The notes below the pieces were generated by a model, which worked only from the letters and a program-made list of their open reading frames with translations, had not been told where the DNA came from and searched no databases. The position numbers and the translations under genes were made by a program. DNA of 64,000 nucleotides, from the NCBI RefSeq assembly GCF_030409755.1, contig NZ_JAUFQE010000001.1, positions 62,001 through 126,000 on the forward strand, read 5' to 3'. This document shows positions 9,703-19,476 of the stretch, one piece after another; the first letter of the stretch is position 1; the number at the start of each line of letters is the position of its first letter. Origin of the DNA: Vibrio lentus (lineage in GTDB: Bacteria > Pseudomonadota > Gammaproteobacteria > Enterobacterales > Vibrionaceae).

Positions 9703-12242
9703 TTGGCCTCCTTGCCATAGATGAGGGTATTAAAGGTCTCAATTTCCTTTCCGTAAAAATGCTCGGCGGTTTGATTGACTGCTTGCATCAGTGATAGGCC
9801 TTGGTTCATCAAGTTTTCACAGTATTCAAACTCATGCGGCTCTGTTGAAAGGCATGCTCGGGTAAAGGGGTCGGCAAACAAGCGATGAAAGGTGGTCACA
9901 TCCCCGGTTTTTAGCATGACAGAGCTGTAACCGGCGATGGAGGACTTTTCAAAGCTCTTGATGACAAACTGCTCATAGGGCGAAAAGTGTGAAGGGTTGT
10001 CTTTGATGAATTTTGTCAATCCACTGCCTTGACGCAGAGTGATATGAATATCGGAGTTATTGAACGCGGCGAGCGCTTCGGGTGTGCTGTAAAAATCCTC
10101 AATCCCTTGCGTCACGGTGCAGAACGATCCCCCAAATTTTCGGGCGGTGCGGTAACCGGTGTTGATGAATTCTTGCGCCTGTGCATTAGAGCCCGCCATC
10201 AGAGACCACGCCTCTTCAATGATGCACATCTTCGGCGTTGAACGAGAGCCAGACAGGTACATCTGCTGAGTAATGCTCGACATCAGCGCAAAAATCACCG
10301 GTCGCATGATGTCCGAGGGAAATCCGTCCAGTTCAATGGTGGTAAAGTGGACATTGGGATCCAGCATGGACGGTTTATTGAAGGTGTCCCCGTAGATCCC
10401 CTCTGAGCGGTATTTATTCAGTTGCATGGCGATATCAGAAAGGCGGCGATCACCGCCTTGTTTTTCGGCTGCCGCAAACAGCGCTTCTTGCACATGGTCA
10501 ACCAACGTCTCGCTTTTGTGTGCCTGCCAAGCGGTAATGATGCAATCCCCGAGAACCGATTTTTCAAAATCCCCCATTTCATGCGTGGGGCAGGCCATGG
10601 TCGCAAAGAGTCCGGTGATGGTGTGCAGCGTTTCCTTAAGAGGGTTGACCTGTTCGCCTTTCTCATCGGTATAGTCATCCCCCATAGCAATGCGTTCCAG
10701 GTGAGTAAATGGATTGAGGTAAATCTTCTCAGCCGTCATGTAGTGTCCGCCAAGCATCAAGGTGAGCTTTTTAAAGCTCTTTCCTTTGTCTAACGCCCAG
10801 ATTTTACCGTTCATGGCAAAGAGGGTTTCGGCGAGCTTTTGCACAAAGAAGGATTTTCCTGCCCCGGAGCCTCCGGTCAGGGCGATGTTGTAGTTATCTG
10901 AACCACAATTAAACGGATTAAACCAAAAGGCTTGTTGGCGCATGGTGGGCAGCATCATACCGCCACTGAAATTCTTTACGTCCATCACTAGAGGCAAGAG
11001 GTTGGCCACATTGCCGGTTTTTACGGTTTGAATGCGTCCAGCACGGTCGCAATCGGCCCAAAACCCATCGGTCATCATGAACGGTAAGGTCGTCATGAGT
11101 GCTTGGCCTTGCAGCATCGAGACGGTTTGTAAATCAAGCCCGCCAGAGCGAAAGGCGTTAATGGCCGTAGTGCGGTGCAGCCGCTCGGATTTTTTGTTGG
11201 TAAATAACGTCAGCGTCAGGTGCATGTATGCCATGCTGTTGATGCCATCCGACATTTCATCTCGAATTTGCTCGCGTTCGCTCTGCTCTTTCTTCGCTTG
11301 AGGGAAGAAAAATGCCATCGGGGACTTGAGCGTTTCTTCTAGCTCTCCAATGCGTCCGCCATTTTTGGTCGCAAAACTGCCCGATTCTTGATGGCGAAAA
11401 TTGAGGGTCATGAGGTGTGGACATTGCACATTTTTGGCCACGCTCTTTAAGGACGCAAAACAATCGGGCAAGGCGTACAGGCGGAAAGTGCGAGGCGTAC
11501 TGCGTAAGCCCAAGGAAATGATCCGCGAGGTCACCGTTTGATGTTGGCGGTTACTAAAGCGAACGTCGGTGTAATGTCGGCGCGTTAAAAACTCGGTATC
11601 AGGAGAGAGGACTTGTTTGTAAATCAACGCTTCGGGGGCGTAGTCAGATTCACGAGGGGCGGTTTGTGTGGGGTCAAAATTGAGAATCCCTTCGACGTAG
11701 TTGATTAAGCCTTCGGGGGTAAGCGGCGTGAGCTCCAGTCCAATTTGGGATAAAGACGTGGTGAGCGCCTCTTTGCAATCCAACACCTGGTCAATATCGT
11801 CGGTACTGGAGACAAACAACCACGCGCTGTAATCTTTGATGTCAAAGTAATGCTTCTGACGATGAAAAAAGCCGTGGTGAGCCGCAAAGTTGGCGTAATC
11901 GGCTTCTTGTTTTGCTAATTCACTGCAAATCCCCGCACGAGCGGATTTCAACGCGGCATTTTGCTCAATCAAATGACTCACGTGGTTGTGGCCCATCATG
12001 GAAACATGGTAGTCCCATTTGTGGCCAGTCGGTAAATCCATGATGAGACGGTTAAACGCCTCCACCATATCGTCATTCGCCCCCGCTAAGACGCTTAATT
12101 TGAATCCAAATCCTACGCCTTTTTTGTTATGAAAGAGGCCGTCCTGCGCATCAAAAGTCCGGTAAGGCAGTTCAGAATGCAGGTGGTTATATTCACGTTT
12201 GGCTTCTTGATAAAAACCCTTTAAATCTTTTGATACGCCCAT
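9699..12242 (-). CDS. traC: TraC, VirB4-type ATPase of the type IV secretion system
   Basis: An 847-residue cytoplasmic ATPase, near the 875 of F TraC. The Walker A motif GGSGAGKSF lies at about residue 460, and a Walker B-like CIIEEAW follows near 680, then an SFCTVTQG sensor region. TraC powers pilus assembly at the inner-membrane complex. This is the best single marker that the operon is an F-type (MPF-F) machine. Confidence 0.96.
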   Translation of the reverse strand: MGVSKDLKGFYQEAKREYNHLHSELPYRTFDAQDGLFHNKKGVGFGFKLSVLAGANDDMVEAFNRLIMDLPTGHKWDYHVSMMGHNHVSHLIEQNAALKSARAGICSELAKQEADYANFAAHHGFFHRQKHYFDIKDYSAWLFVSSTDDIDQVLDCKEALTTSLSQIGLELTPLTPEGLINYVEGILNFDPTQTAPRESDYAPEALIYKQVLSPDTEFLTRRHYTDVRFSNRQHQTVTSRIISLGLRSTPRTFRLYALPDCFASLKSVAKNVQCPHLMTLNFRHQESGSFATKNGGRIGELEETLKSPMAFFFPQAKKEQSEREQIRDEMSDGINSMAYMHLTLTLFTNKKSERLHRTTAINAFRSGGLDLQTVSMLQGQALMTTLPFMMTDGFWADCDRAGRIQTVKTGNVANLLPLVMDVKNFSGGMMLPTMRQQAFWFNPFNCGSDNYNIALTGGSGAGKSFFVQKLAETLFAMNGKIWALDKGKSFKKLTLMLGGHYMTAEKIYLNPFTHLERIAMGDDYTDEKGEQVNPLKETLHTITGLFATMACPTHEMGDFEKSVLGDCIITAWQAHKSETLVDHVQEALFAAAEKQGGDRRLSDIAMQLNKYRSEGIYGDTFNKPSMLDPNVHFTTIELDGFPSDIMRPVIFALMSSITQQMYLSGSRSTPKMCIIEEAWSLMAGSNAQAQEFINTGYRTARKFGGSFCTVTQGIEDFYSTPEALAAFNNSDIHITLRQGSGLTKFIKDNPSHFSPYEQFVIKSFEKSSIAGYSSVMLKTGDVTTFHRLFADPFTRACLSTEPHEFEYCENLMNQGLSLMQAVNQTAEHFYGKEIETFNTLIYGKEAK

Positions 12243-12246
12243 GACG

Positions 12247-12627
12247 TTAATCCTTTTTGATAGCCTGAACAGGACGACCTGTCCAGGTAGACTCGTCTAA
12301 CACAATGTAAATATCCATTGTGTCGAGGTAAGTGGTGGTGTCATCCGAAGTAAAGGGAAAAACCACCACCTTCCTAACCGTGTCTTGGGTTCGAATCGGG
12401 TGGCCTTCACGCGTGCGTCTTGGCAGTAAGGCAAAAGGGTGGGAAGCCAGGACGTTAGCCTCGACGACTTGTTGGGTTGTTGGGTGGGTCGAGATGTTGC
12501 GAATGTCATCCATGCTGGCGCAGCCGGGTGTCCCGCCGATTTTTTGGCAGCTGAATTCGTCTTGAAAGCCCGCCGAGCAGCCGGCGAGGGCGCTGACAAG
12601 CAGCGCGGTGAAAAGCTTGATAGTCAT
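12247..12627 (-). CDS. traV: TraV, outer-membrane lipoprotein of the T4SS core
   Basis: A 126-residue lipoprotein with a lipobox (LAGC, Cys at ~16), two further Cys (SCQKIGGTPGC), and a short C-terminus. It is shorter than F TraV (171), but the C-x-K-x-x-G-x-x-G-C signature is typical. TraV anchors the TraB/TraK core complex to the outer membrane. It lies 4 bp from traC and 10 bp from traB. Confidence 0.87.
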   Translation of the reverse strand: MTIKLFTALLVSALAGCSAGFQDEFSCQKIGGTPGCASMDDIRNISTHPTTQQVVEANVLASHPFALLPRRTREGHPIRTQDTVRKVVVFPFTSDDTTTYLDTMDIYIVLDESTWTGRPVQAIKKD

Positions 12628-12637
12628 AAAGCGGACC

Positions 12638-14044
12638 TTAATTTAATTGTTGGTTAACTTCTGCCGCAAGAGGGTTGAGAGTGATGGTTTCTAAAAGGGT
12701 GTCCGGTTTTGCTTGCTCTTTTTCCTGACGAGCAACATAGCGTTTGATCGCCTCCTCATCATCGAGAGGGAACCCTTTCGTAAAGACGATATTCACGATG
12801 CCCCCTGGATTGATTTCGATGAAGGGGTGGTATAACTCGGCTAAGGCAATGTAGTAATCCGAAAGCTTGCTCCCTACTTCTGAGGTGGCGTTGCCCAATA
12901 AACTTAATCCCACATCTTCGCTGTTGATGCTGGACGTTGAGCCCAGCGCTGAGGTCGAGGTGGTGCTGGCCAATCCCGCTCCCGCCTCTCCCAGTCCGGT
13001 TAAGATGCCTGAGATCCCCGCCATTTGGACGATTTTGCCGTTACGTAAAATCGAAGTACCACGGATGCCATTGCGACCAAAGTTAAAGACAGTGCCTTGT
13101 ACAGGAATGTCTAAAATGCGACCGTCTCGAATGCAGCTGAGGGTGTGAGTGCGGGCCACGCCACGACTCGAAGAGAGGTCTCCGTACACGCTTCCAATGA
13201 TGGTGCAGTCTTTGAGGTGGCTCTTTTCTCCATTGGGCAACACGCCTTCATGCACGGTTTGAAACACGATGGGGGCGGTATCACTTTGGCCGAATGCTCC
13301 GGCATTGGCATCCGCGCCACCGGTGATTTTGGCGGTCACAAAGGTGCCCGACGGGACGTAATTGTCAACGGTGCGTTGGTAGGCTGACTCTGAAGAGGCT
13401 GTCCAAAAAAAATCAAACGAGTCAAACGCTTGTCCTTGGTCATCAAACGAGGCCTTATCGGCGTTGCTGTATTGAAAGCTCTCTTTTTGCAGATCATTGG
13501 TGGCGTAAGAGGGCAAAGGTTTGGGAGGAAGAGGGCGCGAACCAAATGGCGCCGGATCTCCCATGACGGTCAGGTGACTGGCTTCCTTCGAGGCTGACGC
13601 TGGGGTTGATGGCAAGGCGACGGTGCGGTGCGCTTCTTGATTATTGCGTATTTCATCGCGTAAGGTTTCGTTCTCTTTTTTCATTTGTGCGAGCGTATTT
13701 TCATTGCTCATTATCAAACGCTCGACGTCTCGATTGAGGTTTTCCATCTTCTCTTTGACGTCTTCAATGTCTTGACCTTGTAAGGTCAAGGCTGAGCGGT
13801 TGTCTTTGTCGGTAAAATCATCAGTAATGATTTCCCCAAAATTGGGGGCTGACTCAACGACCTCTTGCGCAATATCAAGCGAGGAGCGAGGTTGTTTAAA
13901 GGCTTTAAATGCAAAAAAAACCGCGACCAAGAGCGCAACGGTCAATAAGCTGAGTATTTGGTTGCGTTGCTTACTTTGCTTATTGGCATTGACTCCATCC
14001 TCTAAGTCCGACTCTCTTAAAAGCCACTGTTTAAATCGTCTCAT
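12638..14044 (-). CDS. traB: TraB, VirB10-like T4SS core scaffold
   Basis: A 468-residue protein with a cytoplasmic N-terminus, one membrane segment (~30-48), a coiled coil (~85-130), a Pro-rich linker (~160-185), and a C-terminal VirB10/TrbI beta-barrel domain with PSGTFVTAKITGG and the conserved GSVYGDLSSSR region. TraB spans the envelope and links the inner-membrane energy proteins to TraK/TraV. Its ATG overlaps the traK TAA by one base (TAATG). Confidence 0.94.
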   Translation of the reverse strand: MRRFKQWLLRESDLEDGVNANKQSKQRNQILSLLTVALLVAVFFAFKAFKQPRSSLDIAQEVVESAPNFGEIITDDFTDKDNRSALTLQGQDIEDVKEKMENLNRDVERLIMSNENTLAQMKKENETLRDEIRNNQEAHRTVALPSTPASASKEASHLTVMGDPAPFGSRPLPPKPLPSYATNDLQKESFQYSNADKASFDDQGQAFDSFDFFWTASSESAYQRTVDNYVPSGTFVTAKITGGADANAGAFGQSDTAPIVFQTVHEGVLPNGEKSHLKDCTIIGSVYGDLSSSRGVARTHTLSCIRDGRILDIPVQGTVFNFGRNGIRGTSILRNGKIVQMAGISGILTGLGEAGAGLASTTSTSALGSTSSINSEDVGLSLLGNATSEVGSKLSDYYIALAELYHPFIEINPGGIVNIVFTKGFPLDDEEAIKRYVARQEKEQAKPDTLLETITLNPLAAEVNQQLN

Positions 14045-14766
14045 TAGTGTCCTCCTGTGATGATGTACAGATGGGTGGATTCACCTGGGACCAAGGTATA
14101 ACGATCAAGCGAGGCGCTCCGGCTGGCGTAACTGTAAAATTGCGCTTCGGTCAGTGTCACGGTGTCACTGGATTGATTTTTAACTTGATAAATAAGCCCT
14201 GAGAAAGGGCGACCGACAAACAGGGTTTGCGGAATAATGGCCAGTGGTGACGTGTCTTTAGGGAGTGTCTCTGGGTCAATCGGATGGACACGAAACCCTG
14301 GGATAGGCGTCTTGGAGCGCTGCCAATGTATCATTTGTTTGGAGAGTTGCCCCAAGGCCAAAGGGTATTCGAGGTCTTTTTCAAAGACACTTTTCTCTTC
14401 AGTAGAGCGAAGCGAAATGAACTCGCTGACCACCGCAGGGACGGCTTTAGGATTAATAAAAAGCGAGAAATTTTGGCCTTTTTCTGTGGTGACGTGCGCG
14501 GTAAAAGGCAAGGCGATGTTGAGTTTGACGGTAATAGAGCCTGATTGGTCTCGTTGATTGGCTTTAGCGAGACAAAATCCTCTAGGGCAATGAAGGTTTA
14601 CTATCTTGTCGTCTTTCACCACTAAACGATTGGTGTTGACCGAGGATAAGGGCAACACAATGGTGTCATTTTGCTCAAAATAGTAGGTCTTTGCGTCAAT
14701 CGTATGGGCGTGGCTTATGATGGGTAACAACAAACCAACAAAAGCATAAATCAAGCGTATTTTCAT
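14044..14766 (-). CDS. traK: TraK, VirB9-like secretin of the T4SS core
   Basis: A 240-residue exported protein with a signal peptide ending near His-Ala-His. The N-terminal beta-rich domain and C-terminal FVGRPFSGLIYQVKN-type region resemble TraK/VirB9. TraK forms the outer-membrane ring with TraV. It overlaps traE by 4 bp. Confidence 0.9.
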   Translation of the reverse strand: MKIRLIYAFVGLLLPIISHAHTIDAKTYYFEQNDTIVLPLSSVNTNRLVVKDDKIVNLHCPRGFCLAKANQRDQSGSITVKLNIALPFTAHVTTEKGQNFSLFINPKAVPAVVSEFISLRSTEEKSVFEKDLEYPLALGQLSKQMIHWQRSKTPIPGFRVHPIDPETLPKDTSPLAIIPQTLFVGRPFSGLIYQVKNQSSDTVTLTEAQFYSYASRSASLDRYTLVPGESTHLYIITGGH

Positions 14767-15323
14767 AACGGTATCTCTTTAGCGATGGTGTGAAGTTCAA
14801 TCAAGCCACTTGAATAATTGGCTTGGAGTAGATACGTCACGGGCTCAGGGTCGAGTGTGCGCCCGGCGATGGTTTTGTTGAGTGTGCCTCTGACCCGTAT
14901 TTTCATTTCATTGAGATTGATAGACAGTGTGTCAACTTCAAAAAAACTGGTGACGTCGTTCTCGATGATAAATTCGGCTTCTCGCATTAACTTGTCTTGT
15001 AAGCCGCTCCAGTATTTAGGCGGCACGTAGGTAATGAGTAAGTTGAATTGACGTTTAACGTTAGAGGGCGTGACATTAAATTTTAGGTGTATCCACCAAT
15101 CGGCCATCATAGAAAGATACGCTTCATCAACCGCATCGCTTGAGATCGTAAACGCTCGGTCGATATGAGGTGGCACGAAGGTGCGCTTTTCCGCTTGGTT
15201 TTGACTTAATAAAGCAAAACTCAACCCAGCGGTTCCTAAGGCGGTGATCAACACCACCGCGGTGAGGACGTAATTGATAAAGCGAGCCGCTTTAAGCGCC
15301 TCGCCGTTATGTTCATTGAGCAT
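14763..15323 (-). CDS. traE: TraE, VirB8-like inner-membrane protein
   Basis: A 186-residue protein with an N-terminal membrane segment (~15-40) and a periplasmic TraE domain, including FNVTPSNVKRQFN and PPKYWSGLQDKL. TraE is part of the inner-membrane assembly complex. The frame opens 12 bp earlier at a TTG, but the ATG at 15323 overlaps the traL TGA (TGATG) and is the better start. Confidence 0.92.
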   Translation of the reverse strand: MLNEHNGEALKAARFINYVLTAVVLITALGTAGLSFALLSQNQAEKRTFVPPHIDRAFTISSDAVDEAYLSMMADWWIHLKFNVTPSNVKRQFNLLITYVPPKYWSGLQDKLMREAEFIIENDVTSFFEVDTLSINLNEMKIRVRGTLNKTIAGRTLDPEPVTYLLQANYSSGLIELHTIAKEIPL

Positions 15324-15628
15324 CAGTAAATCCAATATTTTTTTGTGGCGGGGGGCGTGCGTTTAAAAATGGTTTTATTCGCTGTGTCATCCCCATACCA
15401 GTGGATGAAGTGAATGATGAATTTGGGGCCGTGTCGGACTTTTAAGCTGCGAATGGTGAGGAAAAATCCGATACACACGGCGACCGCGACCAACCGATTG
15501 ATGTTGAACAACATCAAAAACAACAAGATAGAAGGGAGTATTTCATCGATTGGAAATCCGACTATTTTGACGTCGGTTTGTAAGTAGTTTGGAAAAGCGA
15601 AGAGGGTTTGTTTGTCTTGATGATCCAT
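15323..15628 (-). CDS. traL: TraL, VirB3-like membrane protein
   Basis: A 101-residue protein with the TraL family layout: hydrophilic start, IVGFPIDEILPSI, two adjacent membrane segments (~30-65), and a basic tail. TraL helps place the assembly complex in the inner membrane. It lies between traA and traE as in F. Confidence 0.92.
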   Translation of the reverse strand: MDHQDKQTLFAFPNYLQTDVKIVGFPIDEILPSILLFLMLFNINRLVAVAVCIGFFLTIRSLKVRHGPKFIIHFIHWYGDDTANKTIFKRTPPATKKYWIY

Positions 15629-15669
15629 GGTGAAATAAGGCGAATAGTTTCGCGCTCTCCTTGTGTGGT

Positions 15670-15972
15670 TTATAAGCCTACAAACCCTTTACCGACTTCC
15701 CAGAACACCACGCCAACGAAAAAGCCGATGATGCCACCCACCCAGTTCTTTTGCATGATGCCAACGATGATGCCGCCAATCAGGCCTGCCACCAGAATGT
15801 AGAACTCGCCAGAAGACCCCGTTCCGACCGTGTTGGTCACGGTATCTTTACCACTGGCAAAAAGGTCATCAGCGTAAGCGGGTGACGCACAGGCAAAGTA
15901 GACGGCCATGAGCGTACAAAAGTGACGCCAATACGTAAGAGGAAGGTTGAAGCGTGAGGTTTTATCTTTCAT
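15670..15972 (-). CDS. traA: TraA, F-type pilin precursor
   Basis: A 100-residue propilin. The long leader (residues ~1-40) ends at a signal-peptidase site after PAYA, leaving a mature pilin of about 60 residues with two hydrophobic segments separated by a short basic loop (MQKN), the F-pilin topology. The ATG at 15972 has AAGGT upstream and is preferred over an ATG 33 bp earlier. This is the first gene of the operon; no trbG or traP-type gene follows. Confidence 0.88.
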   Translation of the reverse strand: MKDKTSRFNLPLTYWRHFCTLMAVYFACASPAYADDLFASGKDTVTNTVGTGSSGEFYILVAGLIGGIIVGIMQKNWVGGIIGFFVGVVFWEVGKGFVGL

Positions 15973-16068
15973 GTGGTTACCTTTAAATGTAAATAAAAGA
16001 GGCACGACATCGCACCGCCTTTATCAAAAGGGGTGTCGTGCATCTGGTGGGTTGAAAAATGGACGTTG

Positions 16069-16134
16069 TTAGTTCCCCATATTTTGGGGAATGCTTTGGG
16101 CCGCATGAGTGAAGGTGTTGCCGTTGAGCCCCAT
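16069..16134 (-). CDS. Putative 21-residue ORF between the 123-aa ORF and traA
   Basis: A short frame (MGLNGNTFTHAAQ..., 21 aa) starts 12 bp after the stop of the upstream 123-aa ORF, with GAGAAG five bases before its ATG. It lies in the traA leader, so it may be a leader peptide or chance. I do not recognise it. Confidence 0.25.
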   Translation of the reverse strand: MGLNGNTFTHAAQSIPQNMGN

Positions 16135-16146
16135 GGTTCTTCTCGA

Positions 16147-16518
16147 TTACATTAAAGGCAACAAGGAAGCGTTTACATACTTCAAACCGCGATTGCGACT
16201 GACGTGTTGTTTCCAATTTTGAGGGGTCATGATCGTATTCTTGAGTTTACGATAATGTTTTTTGCGAGCATTCTTTGATGGTGGTGGCGTGAGTTGACGG
16301 ACTGATTGGGTGTGTTTTTGAACCGAAACGAAATGAACACCTTTCCAATAGAAAGGAAAGGGGAGGCGGTCAGTAAAAGGTAACAAAGCAGCAAATGCAA
16401 TGTATTCACGCCCGACCGAGCCCAGTTCTTTGAAGCTGACAAAATCCCCTTGTTCAACAAAGCGGTCCAATAAACTCCCCGCCTCATCTTCACGACAATA
16501 TCCGTATACAATTTGCAT
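16147..16518 (-). CDS. Hypothetical 123-aa protein upstream of traA
   Basis: A 123-residue basic protein starting at 16518 with a strong AAGGAG site. No family recognised. The N-terminal half is mixed alpha/beta (VYGYCREDEAG, FVSFKELG, PFYWKGVHFVSV); the C-terminal half is Lys/Arg/Asn-rich. It is co-oriented with and directly upstream of the transfer operon, where F-like plasmids carry regulatory or nicking accessory genes (traY, traM, traJ). A regulatory role is only a guess. Confidence 0.5.
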   Translation of the reverse strand: MQIVYGYCREDEAGSLLDRFVEQGDFVSFKELGSVGREYIAFAALLPFTDRLPFPFYWKGVHFVSVQKHTQSVRQLTPPPSKNARKKHYRKLKNTIMTPQNWKQHVSRNRGLKYVNASLLPLM

Positions 16519-16532
16519 TATTTAAACTCCTT

Positions 16533-17005
16533 TTAAGGACATTGTTTTGCTCTTTTAAAAGAACAAAACAATGGGCTCTCTCTCAAGAGCCGTGCTACAA
16601 ACTGGCTTGTGCATTCTTGTAGTAGAATACGCACACCCAAAGGGTGTGGTGTCTGGTATTCCCAAGTAACTCTGTTGAACCACTTAACAAGCATGCTTAA
16701 TTGAGTCGAAAAACAGCCTTGGACGTCGCCCCAGGTAAGGCTCCTGAACTTTTTAGGCATATTACGCAGGCCTGCGCCCATCTGCGGCGCTTTTTGCAAT
16801 AGTGAAGGCAGCCACTCTTACGGTGATGCGGGTGTTGGTATGCAGATGGAACCAAAAGCCGACGAATGTGTTTTTCGACTTTGATCTCAAAGACTGCGAT
16901 ATCAACGTAGTCAGTATGAATCAACATAAATGAGGACGGCAATGTTTGAATATGTAAGAAGCGCACAATGGACTTGTTTTTCGACATATCGTTATAGCTC
17001 AGCAT
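16533..17005 (-). pseudogene. Frameshifted hypothetical gene upstream of the transfer operon
   Basis: Two overlapping minus-strand frames look like halves of one gene. The first (17005 to about 16815) begins MLSYNDMSKNKSIVRFLHI and continues to a His/Arg-rich stretch. The second (about 16815 to 16533) carries EWLPSLLQKAPQMGAGLRN and reads as a plausible helical C-terminus. Joining them requires a frame change near 16815. No family recognised. They could instead be two chance frames. Confidence 0.35.
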
Positions 17006-17046
17006 AAGTGAGCTATAACCAAAACGTAATTGCTGCTTAATGGAGT

Positions 17047-17125
17047 GGCTTTGTTACGTAATGCAGTTGAACTAAATTAAGAACCTATTACCTGAGCAGC
17101 TACGTCCATCGACTTATCTCTTATT
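17047..17125 (+). mobile_element. Left-end remnant of an IS5-family (IS903-like) element; rest of 17006-17407 empty
   Basis: The segment starts with GGCTTTGTTACGTAAT and continues with the same spaced words (GAACTAAA, AAGAACCTA, CAGCTACGTCCA) as the left end of the IS5 element at 26429-26495. No transposase follows. The remaining 17126-17407 shows no gene except the A/T-rich leader of the next ORF. Confidence 0.7.
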
Positions 17126-17407
17126 TATCAACCACCAGTGATAATAAAGGTATGGTTATTGAGCAATAGTTTGTATTGCTTTTAGTTGGTTTTTTAGTGA
17201 AGAAGTTTGGGCTGGAAGTGAACGTATCTTATCTGATTACCGCTCCATGACCCAGTTTCACAGAATGACGCTACAAGTGAATGAAAATTTAAGCATTCGC
17301 GAGATCAATTGATCGCGGGGTTTGGGTTATAAATTAATATATGAGCTCTGTTTCATTTTTCCTTTATGGGTTATTTTTCTTCCGCCAATCATAAAGGATA
17401 TAAAGTA

Positions 17408-18064
17408 ATGAAAAGAAAAACACTTTTAGTGTCTGTAACGGCCTGTTTAAGTTCGCTTACTTATGCTAATGAAAGTAACATTATCACCAGTAATTCACCT
17501 GAGGGGGTCTACCTCAAATACCAATCAACTAACCAAGTTACCGAATCGATGAGGCAAAATGGTTTTACGTTACATCGTTGTGGTATCAAGACTCTCGTCA
17601 GCGACCTTCAATTCAATCAAGGTTTAAACATTCCGCATAGCCAGGTTTTGTGTGTTTATTCAAAACCGGGGAATTCAATAAGTGACGAATCTGAGCTAAT
17701 CTATTGGCACCTCAACGTGCTTTACAGTGTAGAGAACGGAAACTTTATCCCAGGGAGAGAGTTCAATGAGAGCTACACCAGCGAAATCTCTACCCATACC
17801 CCTGAATACCTGCTTGATATTAGCCCGCATTATTATCGTCAGCGTTCGCAAGTGGAATATTTGGGGATGAAAGTGGGCGAATGTAACCTACAAAAGGTCT
17901 ACTACTTTAGTACCCCAATGGAAGAGTCTTACTTGTCAGATATTGCCTCTTGCCCTGTCTACAAAGCTGACGGAGAGCTCTCAGGAAATATTACCGTGGA
18001 GCTCAATCATACTCCTGCTGATTTATCTTACAGCGAGCGCCTTGTTAGATTTGATTCAATTTAA
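17408..18064 (+). CDS. Exported hypothetical protein, 218 aa
   Basis: An exported protein with a clear signal peptide (MKRKTLL..., cleavage after SLTYA, ~residue 20). The mature part has four or more Cys and many Tyr/Ser residues, suggesting a folded periplasmic or secreted protein. No domain recognised. The ATG at 17408 follows AAAGGATATAAAGT; an in-frame ATG 14 codons earlier lacks a site. It is monocistronic, followed by a terminator-like hairpin at 18135. Confidence 0.7.
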   Translation: MKRKTLLVSVTACLSSLTYANESNIITSNSPEGVYLKYQSTNQVTESMRQNGFTLHRCGIKTLVSDLQFNQGLNIPHSQVLCVYSKPGNSISDESELIYWHLNVLYSVENGNFIPGREFNESYTSEISTHTPEYLLDISPHYYRQRSQVEYLGMKVGECNLQKVYYFSTPMEESYLSDIASCPVYKADGELSGNITVELNHTPADLSYSERLVRFDSI

Positions 18065-18395
18065 TCAATGGCATTGAATCAACATTAGAAAAACAAGTAA
18101 CAGCTTCTTCTAAAAGAGGTTGAGTTTAATTAGTAAGCCAGTAGTAATCGCTGCTGGTTTTTTCATGATTAATGTTTGTTAGAGTTGATATAAGCCTGTC
18201 TCAATCTTAGGTCAATGCTCCGTAGAGAGACGGCACTAAATAAAGCCTTAGATAACTTAATTGATTACTCATCATACAAATCACTACAAGCCACCTTCTT
18301 AAAGAATTAGCTGAAATGCATATTGTTGCTTATTCTAATTTGAGGTAACCTTCACCTTGGGAATGTTCCCAAAATTAACAATGGACAAAATTTAA
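18065..18395. other. Intergenic region with one terminator
   Basis: 331 bp without a gene. It contains the hairpin listed at 18135-18164 and otherwise A/T-rich sequence with no recognisable feature. Confidence 0.5.
18135..18164 (+). terminator. Rho-independent terminator
   Basis: An AGCCAGTAG...CTGCTGG stem with a short loop followed by TTTTTT. Terminators of very similar sequence occur at 24281 and 57716. Confidence 0.7.
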
Positions 18396-18509
18396 ATGAA
18401 AAGTGTTATTGGCTTTGTGACCGGCATTACCGGCTTTATTGTTCAGTCTAAAGACGGCATCCTTCCCCCAACATCGCAAGCATTAGATTACTTAGAGGAG
18501 GCCGTATGA
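18396..18509 (+). CDS. 37-residue peptide overlapping the FAD oxidoreductase start
   Basis: An ORF of 37 codons (begins MKSVIGFVTGITGF, ends LDYLEEAV) whose TGA overlaps the ATG of the downstream flavoprotein (ATGA at 18506). The overlap and same strand suggest a real, translationally coupled gene. The first half is hydrophobic with Gly and Thr, the second acidic. No family recognised; no Cys. It could be a small membrane peptide, a substrate of the downstream enzyme, or only a coupling leader. Confidence 0.45.
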   Translation: MKSVIGFVTGITGFIVQSKDGILPPTSQALDYLEEAV

Positions 18510-19476
18510 CTTGTGATGTCATTAAAGAAACGGGAGTCATCGCTTGTGACAACACGACTCCTTTACGTTCCAAAGTTGCCATTTTCGGGGCGGGTATTTC
18601 TGGCTTAGCAATGGCTCATAATTGTGTCAAACACGGCTTTGATGTTGCCGTTTACGACAAAGAGCTCTTCACCGGAGGTAAGTGTATCGGAACGGTCGAT
18701 GAGAGCGGTGCGGTTCACGAACTCACTCATCGGCAGTTTTTTGCGAAAAATCATAATTTGATTAATTTTCTGAAAGAGATCCCTTCGGGCTCTGGAAGTT
18801 GTTTGGATTCGCTTTACCCTCAGGAGCTCGTCCAGTTTTCGTGGGCACAAAGTAACAAGACAATGCAGTTTCAACGCGGCTACTTTACCCGCTTGGAAAA
18901 GCTATGGGATGATGCAAAATCCGCTTATTCAATGATTTACGCTCAAGTATCATTGACGGATACGCTCTGGTTTAAGCAACAATTACAAAAGCCTTACACA
19001 ACGGAGGCCTTACTTGGTGTTTCTGTGAGTGACTTTTTCTCCTATGACTCCAGGCCGCGACTGGCAGCTTTCCTCCGACCGGTATTATTAGGTTGGATTG
19101 GAGCCACCGACAATACACCAGCCTTGGCGGTGTTGGATTTGCTCAATAATAAAGTGGGAGAGTTGCACGGTTTAGCCCCCGAAGCGTACAGTTTGGGGAC
19201 GAGGGAGCCGATTAGCGATGCACTTATCTCCCCACTGACTCATTACCTACAAAAGCAAGGTGTTCAATTTCACCTTGGTCATAAAGTGAAATCTCTTTAT
19301 CCCAATAAAGCTCGAACTCGTATAGATGGCGTACTTTTGCAAGGTGAACGTTCCGCTCAGGCCGATTTTTACGTGTTGGCACTCCCAGCTCACGTGACCC
19401 AGTCTCTACTTTCAGAGGTAAGCTCTGCGTTGAGTTATGAATTCGTACTGAGCCACGGGTTTCAGTTTTATTGGCT

